From contig FLMG01001708.1 of NCBI GenBank assembly GCA_900088475.1, forward strand, positions 1 through 21,885: a stretch of DNA of 21,885 nt, read 5' to 3'. A model generated the notes under the pieces. It searched no databases. It was not told the origin of the DNA and saw only the letters and a list, made by a program, of their open reading frames with translations. The stretch comes from Hyphochytrium catenoides (lineage: Eukaryota > Sar > Hyphochytriomycetes > Hyphochytriales > Hyphochytriaceae). This document shows positions 8,709 to 17,629 of the stretch, in pieces. Positions within the stretch are counted from its first letter, which is position 1. Each line of letters starts with the position of its first letter. The translations under genes and the position numbers were made by a program.

Positions 8709-10926
8709 ATGTCGGTCATGATTGAGACTACCGTCGGCACTATAGTGCTGGACCTCTTCACAGAGCAGTGCCCAGTAGCTGCGAAGAACTTTCTCAAACT
8801 TTGCAAAATCAAGTACTATAACAATGTGCTTATCTTCAATGTACAGCAAAACTTCATCATCCAAACAGGTAATCCGCATTCTCATCTCCCCTACCTCCTG
8901 GCTAATCTGAAGCTGGAATTCTGAGGAAGAAGGAGTGATCTGACGGGCGGATGTTACAGGCGATCCCACCGGCACTGGAAAGGGTGGAACCTCTATTTAT
9001 GGCATCCTGTATGGAGATCAAGCTAAATTTTTCGAGGATGAACTCTTGGAGACTGTGAAGATTGACAAGAAAGGCCTGGTGAGTAGTGTTCTTTGATACG
9101 TCAGATTCCTCGTACGAGTTACTAATAGGTGAGACAGATCTGCATGGCGAACTCGGGACCAAATACCAACACCTCTCAGGCAAGTGGGTCTAACACTCTT
9201 GCCTAAGAATAGGCGAGAACTCTCACTAATGTCTTTTGTTGTCTGATGCAGTTCTTTATCACAGCTAGGGGGGATGACATGGAGCATTTAAATGGGAAGC
9301 ACACAATCTTGGGCGAGGTCGCGGAAGGTCTGGAGGTGATAGACAAGTTAAACGATCTTTATGTGGACGAAGATGGTCGTCCTTACCAAGACATCCGGAT
9401 CCTTCACACGTAAGAAGTCCGTCCGTTTCAACGTAATAGCGGCATAAAGTTAGTTGGGAACTAACGTTCGACTCCTTCTCTCAAGGTATATTCTGGATGA
9501 CCCATTTCCCGACCCGCCACAACTAGAGGTACCGGGAGCTTCTCCTCCTCCTGGACGACCAAAGGAAGAGACTGTCGCACCACGGCTTACGGAGGAAGAT
9601 CTAAAGGTTTGTACCTCGCTCTTTAGCACGGCTTCTGGCTTGCGTAGGCACATGCGATAACACGGTAGCACCCATCTGTAGGATGAAGGAAGAACTGCTG
9701 AAGAGATAGAAAAGAGCCTGAAGGACAAAGAGGCCAAATCAAGGGCGGTCGTCCTTGAGATGATTGGCGATCTCCCAGATGCTGACGTCAAGCCCCCCGA
9801 AGATGTCCTTTTTGTAGCTAAGGTAGGTCGATAGTGCTAGGTTGAGCTTTGCTCTTTTCTTGTCTTGCTACTGAGAGAAGAGTTGCCTTGGAAGGGCGTA
9901 ATAGAGTACAAGTACTATGGACTTATAGGCGTTTATTTGTTTGGGGGAGTATCATTGACTAACCGACCTAAACCGCCACGGACAATTGGCCGTATAGTCT
10001 AAGTCAACGTTTGCAGCTCAACCCAGTGACAACAGACGAAGATCTAGCTATCATCTTTTCTCAGTTTGGAGAGGTGCGGAAAGCGGAGATTATCAGGGAC
10101 TATAAAACCGGAGACAGTCTCTGTTACGGTTTCATTGAGTTCACCGACAGAGACGCGTGTGAAAAAGCCTATTTCAAGATGGATAACTGTCTAGTTGACG
10201 ATAGACGCATCAAGGTCAGGGAGCAATTGCAGGAGGGCCGCACAAAGCGTTTCTTACTCCTTGCAGACTCTTCTTCTTCACCTTTTGTCGCTGCTCAGAT
10301 GTCTCACTTGCTTTCCTGCTGCCACTCTTTAATATTTTAACAGGTGGACTTCTCGCAATCGGTCGCGAAGCTATGGAACAAATTTGCGCGGCGTCCTTGG
10401 GAAAAGCACTCCAAGGAAGATGAAGACCCCTATGAACTTGAAAAGGGAAAGCCGGGCTTTGGCAAAAATATAGAGCTGAAGACTAGGTATCAACATAATA
10501 GGGGAGGTGGAAAGTATCAGATCCTGGACGATGATGGGATGGAGGACTCAGGTATCGTGCCACCTTCATGTTGTCTATGTATCAAGCTTGGAATGTGCTC
10601 ATACTGGTTCTACAGGCAGGAGAAAGAGGCACCAGGGTGAAGGGAGAGATCAGGACAGGCATAGATACCATCACGGCTCTAGCAAAGATACAATTTCACG
10701 GTCTGAGAGAGGCAGATCCAGATCTAAAGGTGCCAGAAGTCCCAGTCCCAACAGAAGTGATAGAAATAGAAGAAGGTCACCTGGCAAGGGTGAAAGGGAT
10801 AGAGGGAGGCGCAATCGAAGCCGCAGCACTAGCCTTAATAGGAAGCGTCGGAGATCTGCTGATAGGGATAGAAGAAGGTCTAGGTCACCCGTCCATGACG
10901 ATCGAAGGCGACGCTGGGATCGATAA
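8709..10926 (+). CDS. PPIL4: PPIL4: cyclophilin-like/RRM/RS-tail nuclear protein, nine exons, 485 aa
   Basis: Nuclear peptidyl-prolyl isomerase-like protein with an RNA-recognition motif, associated with pre-mRNA processing. Exons: 8709-8868, 8960-9078, 9138-9179, 9252-9409, 9486-9606, 9682-9822, 10017-10214, 10344-10551, 10616-10926. All phases agree; stop TAA. The start matches the family ([10 protein letters not shown], first residue of the cyclophilin fold). The cyclophilin domain spans about 1-160, with the family signature [13 protein letters not shown] and [15 protein letters not shown]. The position of the cyclophilin A catalytic Arg55 is Asn, as in human PPIL4, so isomerase activity may be weak. 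The RRM (about 240-325) has RNP2-like VLFVAKLNPV and RNP1-like SLCYGFIEF, followed by the diagnostic [15 protein letters not shown]. The tail from about residue 383 is Arg/Ser-rich ([15 protein letters not shown]). Length is close to human PPIL4 (492 aa). The third intron uses a GC donor. The RS tail makes it a plausible cargo of the TNPO3 encoded next door; that is inference. Confidence 0.96.
9180..9251 (+). other. GC-AG intron in PPIL4
   Basis: The exon ends TCTCAG at 9179 and is followed by gcaagt. The acceptor gatgcag ends at 9251, with a CACTAAT branch-like motif about 30 nt upstream. Splicing gives NTNTSQ-FFITA, matching the conserved SQF motif of cyclophilins. No nearby GT donor restores this. 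The strong match to the rest of the donor consensus (CAG|GCAAGT) is typical of functional GC donors. Confidence 0.9.
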
Positions 10927-12039
10927 CCGTCTAAAGATGGGGCTGTATCATCTATTCCAGTAGCTTTGGTTGGAATAGGATTTGGCCGCAGAACCATCAG
11001 GTCACGGCTGACTGTCCGAGGAGATAAGAGTATATAGCAAGAGGAAAGCGCAGGAAGACGAAGCTTTTCTCTATTAGCATCTGTCAAGGGCGACATCATT
11101 TATTAGAAAGTGCCTTGTCGGCTTTACTGTTAGTGCTATAAGAGAGCTCGAAAGGAAAGAAGCAGCTGACAGACGTGAGACCATCTGGCAGCAAAACCCA
11201 TCTAAGAAAGCCAATAACAGCCAGACAAGCCGTGACATCCCATATAATATCCGCAATTTCCTTGTTGGCACTTGATCTCCTTAGATCCCTTGTCCCAGGC
11301 CCCTCATCTTCACGTAGGGCCAGCTAGTAATTGTGCCGATGCAAATCCCTCTCTACCCTTACTCTTCTTGCATCTTCTTTCTACGGTTAATGGCCTTTTA
11401 ATGACCTCTTTATCATCCGTAGGCTATGGCAGCCCGATGAGTATGGAGAGGATGGTGCACTGCTTAAGGGCACTGCTGCGCACTGAACCGCGGGCCTAGG
11501 CCGCCACAATTGAAGAAGACAAGGAAAGGAGAATAACGGACATCTCTTCAGGCAAAGACACCCATATGGGCTACAAGGGTACAAGCTGCATGAATTTGGT
11601 CGATCCCTAGTGTCACTCAAACTCAAGGGACAAGGGAACCCACTTTACATTATGGGTAACATAGGATATATGGGTCATTAGATCTTTATCATGCAGCTTC
11701 CGCCAAGTCAAAGCGCAGGGGAAAACAGAGACCAGCAGCGCCGATGAGTGGCCGTTAGAAAGCTCTGCTGCCCGGCTCCGCAGAGCTCTGATAGATTTTT
11801 TGCAGAGTCCAGGCTCATACTTTGGGTTGATCAGAGCCGGCTTGCAGAAGCGCAGAGAGGAGCTAGGTTGGCGGGCGGTGTGATGCTGAGGATGTGGAGA
11901 AAAGAAAGATAGCCCAGTCCGAGTGAGAGGTATTGACGACAGCGGTCAAGGGAATGGCAGGGCATCTCTTCAGTAGCACCGGTTAAAAGAGCGGAAATCT
12001 CCTTCACTTTAGCCAGCTTCTGGCAGATTGGTAGACACG
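10927..12039 (+). other. Intergenic: PPIL4 3' flank and TNPO3 promoter region
   Basis: This 1.1-kb interval lies between two tandem + strand genes. Open frames on both strands are short, lack ATG starts or motifs, and shift composition without a coding pattern. It must contain the PPIL4 poly(A) site and the TNPO3 promoter, but I cannot locate either with confidence. I saw no tRNA-like or repeat structure. Confidence 0.5.
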
Positions 12040-15000
12040 ATGACTCAGCAACAAGAGCCATACACTGCAGCACAATTTAAGCAAGCGATCCGCGCTCTGT
12101 ACTTCGAAAGAAATGAGGCAGTTCGGAAGAAGGCTAACGAATGGCTTCAGCAATTTCAGAAGTCGCATGAAGCCTGGGAGATCTCCATAGACTCGCTGCA
12201 GAAGGCCGATGCTTCAGCAGAGGAGGCCGTTTTCTGTGCCCAAACCCTGCATAGAAAAGCTCAACGCCGGCACGAGATTGTGGAGGGAGGCTTCAACCCA
12301 TTGATCTCAGCTCTATTGCAGCTTATTAGAAAGTATGCCGCTTCCAACACGCACTCGGTTGTGCTTACGAAGCTCTGTCTGGCACTCGCGGCGTTCGTGA
12401 TTATCCCAGGCACAGATGCTCACACACCAGTCAACATGTTCAACTCCACGCTTTCGTTCTTTGATGGAGTCAGTGATCCTGATGCTGACAGCCATGCTCT
12501 TCTGGAGTTCCTGTCAGTTCTTCCTGAAGAATGCGAAGATGAACATCTGTCGCTGTCGAAGACCAAGAGAACAGAGAGCTCTGGGGCGATCCGCTCTTGC
12601 GGAGGACAGGTCCTGCAGGTGCTGATCACGATGGATCGTTTGGGGAGAGAGCAACGGCTGAAGAGATCTGAGCACCTCCGCTTTCAAGTCTTCAAATGCC
12701 TACGTGTCTGGGTAGAGTTCGATGGCATCAGTCCTGCACTGGTGGTCAGTTCTGGTCTCATGGACCAGCTATTCCACTCGCTCGCGTCAGGTTCATCTCT
12801 GTCAATAGCTTCTGAGGCAATCAGCGCAACCTGCGCTAAATGCTCAACGTTAGGCATAGAGCAGATCCAGCTATCCGAGATTATCTTCGCCAGACTCTTG
12901 GACCTGTTTCAGCTTTACCATGCTAAGCACAACGGCAATCCTTCTTCCCCCTCGTCTTCTTCTTCCTCCAGTCTAGCCGATGACAGCGACTGGGAAGTGG
13001 CACTGGTCAAAGTTACAGTGAGTGCGGCGGAAGCCTTCATCAAAATGATTCTGCAACCTCCCACCGACCGACTTTCGACCTATAGGAACAAGCTGGTAGA
13101 GGCACTGGTAGAGTACACGGGAAGTAGGATAGTCCCCGTTTCTTCTGCGGTCTTGGACTACTGGGCAGAGCTCTTAGATGTGATCAAGAGAGAGTGTCCA
13201 TCTCTGCTTGCCCAATTTGACATTCTTTTCGTCAAAGTGTCGATCGTTGCCTCTTCGCAGGCTCAGTTTCCCATGGATTATGAGGAGATGGATGAGGAGC
13301 TTAAAGATCAGTTTTCTGTTTATCGGAATGATATTAGGGAGCTGTTGAGGGCGATAGTTATTGGCCGCACTCCTACAAGCACGCTAGACTTCCTGGCCCA
13401 GATCGCCAAGTCATATGGCGAAGAGTTCGAAGCAAATGGACAAGCAGGCAAGGATGGGATCAAGGTGAGATGCAACGGGAGTAGTGGACTAGGGGAAGAG
13501 CTTAAGGGCTATAAAATGGGAAAGTGAGAACGAAGAGGGCTCTGAGAGAAAGGACGGGGCGGGCAAGGGAAGCAAACAACAGAAAGAGTAGGATGGTCGA
13601 CCATTGTTGAGGACGTCTAAGCTATCTTTGCTAATTGACATCATGCTAACACTTGCTTTCTTCTCTGTATAACGCTCTACTGTTGTTTCATTACTCGCCA
13701 CACTTCTACGACGCTACCTATCGCAGTGGAGACGTTTGGAGATGCTTCTGCACGCGTTGAGCACTGTGACCAAGAGTGTTCCAGTGGACGAGAGTACATT
13801 TATGCCCAATATTATCAGCAGCCTCCCACGACTCCAGCCCAAGCATCCAGGGCTCTTCTGCACGGCTGCACTTCTTATTGGACAGTCTTCCCGCTGGATC
13901 TCAAGGCATCCTTCTCTCCTGGACCCTTCAATACGGTTTCTAGAACAGACTTTCAATATGCCGGAGGAGGATTCTCTGTTTCCCATGAGAAGCAAGCAGG
14001 ATCACACTGGGGCGGTGGCCTTTCTCCAACTTTGTTCTTTGTGTGCTCCTGTCTTGGCGCAAGGCATGCAGTGGAACTACCTCACAGACCTGTTAAGCTC
14101 TATTAACGCAAAGAACGTGAGGACGAAGAGCAAGGTGCTCATCTTGGAAGGAATATGCAAGGTCTTCTCTTTCCTCCCTCCCCAAACCTGCCAAGCTGCT
14201 ACTCAGCAATTGGCCGGCGCTTTCTTCTCCGACTTAGACAAAGCCGCAATTGGAGCAAATGGGGATAAAGATAGAGTTGTTGCCCTATCGAAACTCCTTG
14301 TCATCCTTCGAGCGATCAAGCCAGAGTTTGCCTCAGCTCATAATACGGGAAGTTCAACGCATCAGCCTCTTTCTCTGGTTATGCAGAAGTTCTGGGGCCT
14401 TTTCTCACAGCACTATGTATTCTGGAAGACGAACCCTGAGGTGCTTTCTATGGCCTCTAAGGCACTCGCAGAGGGCCTGGCCAATCCAGCAGCTTCTGGA
14501 ATAGAGACCATAATCGCGGCTCTGGAGTGGATGATAAGGACATATGAGGGTGGCGCTCTAGACGCTAATCTGCTTCAGATCACTTCTTCTTGTCTTCCTC
14601 TCTATGAGAAGAACAACCATTTGTCTACTTGCCTATCCCATGCCCATCAAAGACTGACGGATGCTACCGCTCAAACTCTCAGCACGGCTCCAGGCAAATT
14701 TGATCAATTGCCAGACGTCACGAAGCACTTCTTTGACTTTTCTTCTGCCTGCTTGGACTCGAGGATCCAGGTGGTCACTCCAGAGTCCCTAGGCAAGACT
14801 GTGGAGCTAGCACTTCGAGGACTCGAAGTGCAGCACAAAGAAGCCGGGACCTCTCTTCTCCGCTTCCTGCAATCTCTGTGTTCTCTGCAGGAGGAGTACA
14901 AGAAGCGAAGTATGGACACACCAGACCCTTCCACGAACATGAAAGCACAGAGAGCGCTAGAGCTTCTTCACCACGTCTTCGTAGGGAGAGAGATGGGCGT

Positions 15001-15430
15001 AAGGCTGGTCAAGGGACTTGTCGCTGCTGCCTCCCTCATGCCCGCGTTCATGATAGAAGAAGTCTCTGAGACACTCAGGCAGATTTGTCTTCAACTCGGC
15101 GTCTCTCAGTTCTCTGCGTGGTTGAAGGTCGTGGTGCTCTCTGACCCTGCGTTTCCACGGCCCAATCTCACGCAGCAAGTCAAAGAGAAGTTCTGCATTG
15201 ATTTGCTAACGCCTGCCTGCTACACCAGCAAACATAAGTTCAAGAGGGCACTGAAGATGTTCTGTGGAGGAAAGAGAAAGGGAGGAGAGGGAATGCCGGC
15301 ATCGGCATCTTCTCTTTCTCATGGCAGGCTTGAGCGTTCCAGATCATTGGTCAATATTGCTGGAGTTGAATCTCCGTCAAGGCCAGTTCGGCCGCGATCA
15401 GGTAGCTCTGATTACGTTAGGTCACACTAG
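12040..15430 (+). CDS. TNPO3: Transportin-3/Mtr10-type importin (SR-protein import receptor), two exons, 1042 aa
   Basis: Importin-beta superfamily receptor that carries RS-domain splicing factors into the nucleus in a Ran-dependent way. Exon 1 is 12040-13464 and exon 2 is 13727-15430, joined in phase 0 across a 262-nt GT-AG intron; stop TAG. The N-terminus matches the family: QALY-like IRALYFERNEAVRKKANEWL, then the hallmark FQKSHEAWEIS (39-49) and FCAQTLHRK (65-73), equivalent to LQRSVHAWEIS and FAAQTMKMK in human TNPO3. The middle is a run of helical HEAT-type repeats. A Ser-rich insert (SSPSSSSSSS) lies near residue 305. Near the C-terminus HHVFVGREMGVRLVKGL and FSAWLKVVVLSDP correspond to the family's C-terminal helices. 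The start is the ATG at 12040; the next in-frame codons upstream are not ATG. It is longer than human TNPO3 (923 aa), partly through a C-terminal tail of about 50 residues after KMFCGGKRK that contains RSRS and other Arg/Ser pairs. Confidence 0.92.
13465..13726 (+). other. TNPO3 intron with two-part base composition
   Basis: The donor is aag|gtgaga and the acceptor is ctatcgcag. The first half is purine-rich and the last 110 nt pyrimidine-rich. Two branch-like motifs are present (tttgctaattgac and catgctaacac, about 13630-13655). No additional phase-compatible exon is evident inside. The protein alignment across the junction (GIK-WRRLEMLLHAL) fits the importin family, where a Trp starts the next helix. 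Confidence 0.85.
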
Positions 15431-16057
15431 GGCGACAATAGGCTTAAGTATACGGGAAGTTTGGTTCAAAGGGATGCATCTCTCGATCTCATCTTAGTCC
15501 TCATACTTTCAGTGTTAGCAGGGAAGGTCGTTGCCTATCCTCCTTTTCATGGCCCTTGTCGCTGCTTCTGCTCTGGCTCCTTTTGCTATCAAAGTTTGAA
15601 GGACTTAAGAGGAATGGTGGGACTCGTACGCTTACCGGCAGCCGCAGTTGGAGGGCAGCTGCCGGGCCTTTATCATATAGCTTGTCAGTGTAAACATCTA
15701 GAAGTTATGAGACGGTCTTCAGCAATAAAGGATCCCGTTTCACCCTGCTACGGAGCCACCGGGTCAACACCACCCTGACTGCTCCTTGATACCAAGGAGT
15801 CGCTCGCTCTCCTGCTGCAAGAGGGTTGCTGATCTCTGAGTTCCATAGTCATTACCAGGGGTTACGCTGCACTCATGCGTAACACTGTGGACCTATATCA
15901 ACAACTTTGGCTGTCTGAGACTAAATAAGCCCTCCTCCTCGATCAGAGAAGAAGTCCCATGAACAATACCTGGTTTAATATCTAATGTGGACACTTTGAT
16001 GTGTATCCTCTTCGTCTGCGGCTCGCGAGGACACCATTGGACGCATTGACAGGCCTG
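15431..16057 (+). other. TNPO3 3' flank with two stem-loops; no gene seen
   Basis: No convincing coding sequence is visible. One frame at 15461-15778 lacks an ATG start and has no recognisable domain. Two perfect inverted repeats occur: ccggcagc at 15635-15642 with gctgccgg at 15658-15665, and ctccttg at 15782-15788 with caaggag at 15793-15799 (loop atac). They could fold in a 3' UTR. Function is unknown. Confidence 0.45.
15782..15799 (+). repeat. 7-bp stem, 4-nt loop inverted repeat
   Basis: ctccttg and caaggag are perfect reverse complements around the loop atac. It lies 350 bp after the TNPO3 stop codon. It may be an RNA hairpin in the 3' UTR or chance; nothing else supports a function. 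Confidence 0.5.
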
Positions 16058-16433
16058 ATGCCAGATGAAGCATCATTTACAACCTTTCACAGCCCGGAAG
16101 GCAAGGAATCTACCGGCAAGCGAGACAACAATGTATCCACCAATAAGAGTGGAATTCCAAGAAACAAAGGGGACCGCGGTTCTTCACAATCAGCTCATGA
16201 ACAGCAACGTTAACACGCTGGTAATTTAGATGATTACCCATCAGTCGCCTGCTGCGACTCGCGATAACACCAATGAGGGCATCATGATGCTCAGCGAAGC
16301 ACAGGCCCAATCTAACCAAACTAGGGCCGAATCAGCGCTATACAAAGATTTGAAGGAGCTTTCTGATGAGATGTCTATGCGAATGATCAATGACATGATC
16401 CGAGGAAAGGATAACGAGAGACAAGAGGGATAA
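16058..16433 (+). CDS. Possible small two-exon gene, 92 aa, unrecognised
   Basis: An ATG at 16058 opens a polar frame (MPDEASFTTFHSPEGKES). A second frame begins at 16230 (MITHQSPAATRDNTNEG) and ends with TAA at 16433. They are in different frames, but a phase-0 intron at 16133-16229 would join them: a weak gtatcc donor, gttaac as a branch-like motif about 20 nt before the acceptor, and gtaatttag as acceptor. The second part ends in an amphipathic helix (LYKDLKELSDEMSMRMIND). Alternatively only the 67-aa frame from the ATG at 16230 is real, or neither is. No family is recognised, the donor is poor, and length alone does not prove coding. Confidence 0.25.
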
Positions 16434-16636
16434 TCCCTCTTCAATGTTTCTGGCCTCCATAGATGGTGACTGACGTATCTCAAGTCAGAGCTTTTCAACC
16501 GACATACCAACATGTAGTCAGCCTAAAACTTCCTGAACAATAAAACTTGTCAATGCATCTCTGATGAATCACACGTTATTATGCACTGCAGTGCCTCCTG
16601 GTGTTCTTCCGTGCTGGGCGGACTAGGCGGAGATCC

Positions 16637-17007
16637 TCAATGTACTCGACCATGGCATTCGCTATGCCTGCTTCGCTCATGAATGGTGTCGTTCCACATG
16701 GATCGCAGAGCACTCAGATCTCCTGCGAGATCCACAGAGATTGACCGTAGAGCTGTCAGTTCTATGTGAGATCCAGCGGTAGCTGCTCCGGCAGAGAATG
16801 ACCGTAGAGCTGTCAGATCTATGTGAGATCCAGCGGTAGCTGCTCCGGCAGAGAATGACCGTAGAATTAGAGCTGTCAGATCTATGTGAGATCCAGCCGT
16901 TGCTGCTCCAGCGGAGATGCAGGGAGCTGTAAAGGCGCGAAGGGGCTGTCGAAGAGCTGATGTGAGAGCTGAAGAGAGCGTGGGCGACACTGTGTACTGG
17001 AGGACTT
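16637..17007 (-). CDS. Repeat-containing open frame, possible 3' exon of an unknown gene
   Basis: The minus strand is open from 17007 to a TGA at 16637. It contains three copies of a 19-21 residue unit (SAGAATAGSHIDLTALRSF) plus one shorter degenerate unit. There is no ATG near its beginning. A good 3' splice site (atctttccctcag, with ctgac upstream) ends at 17008 and would start an exon in the right phase, but I could not find a stop-free upstream exon. All repeat units have lengths that are multiples of three, which is what coding selection would produce. A short-lived non-coding minisatellite could give the same by chance. No known domain is recognised. Confidence 0.3.
16701..16919 (-). 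repeat. 57-bp minisatellite, four units
   Basis: Units on the + strand are 16701-16742 (42 nt, degenerate), 16743-16799 (57 nt), 16800-16856 (57 nt) and 16857-16919 (63 nt, with a 6-nt aattag insertion). Most units begin gaccgtagagctgtcag. The two central units differ at about two positions, indicating recent duplication. Every length is divisible by three. Confidence 0.92.
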
Positions 17008-17629
17008 CTGAGGGAAAGATTATTAAAATCAGTCAGACGGAGATCATAACTCAGAATCCCTTTTTGATTGAATAAGACGGTTACCGGCTAGCTGGCGCGG
17101 CTTTGGGTGCTATCCGCGGTGATCACGCAGCTGCGGTTCTATGTCTGCTACTCGTAGTCCTTTCTTTATATTAGGGAAGCACTTCGAACTTCGAGCAACG
17201 GGAGTTGGGCTAGCGACGATATCAGTACCAATGGGGCTCTTGGTTGAAGCTTGCAGTCTCTCACATGCTGCAGATGGCTTAGGTGGGGAGAGTGAACATT
17301 TTTACGCTGATGATCAGGGAGATCAGCCTATCGCAGAGCTCGTGATAAGTCCAGCTTGGACTGGTCATTGCTAAAGTTTTTAGCCCCAGGGTCACACTCT
17401 AAGAAGGGCTACAACTTGAGATTGCTTGGCGTAAAGTCGTCCTCCAGTTGTCCCACCATTACATCAGCACCTTGGGCCATAAGATGTCTAGGACGAGTAG
17501 AAGGGTGGCCTCTTCAGCTGCACCCTAAGCTCTACCAATAGGCTACATACGGCCATTCGGCATCGACCCTCCTGGCTTCAAAACTTTGGGGAGGTTCCAT
17601 TTACGAGCATTCATTTAGCATCAGGGAGG
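17008..17629. other. Upstream region of the TFIIB-like gene; no supported gene
   Basis: An ATG-initiated 77-aa frame at 17141-17374 (+) has no recognisable motif and no splice support. The interval presumably holds the promoter of the TFIIB-like gene. The sequence just before its ATG (catcagggagg) gives no diagnostic element. I see no repeats or RNA genes here. Confidence 0.4.

Noticed and set aside
11272-11626. Open frames on both strands between PPIL4 and TNPO3
   Set aside because: They are short, lack convincing starts and motifs, and overlap each other.
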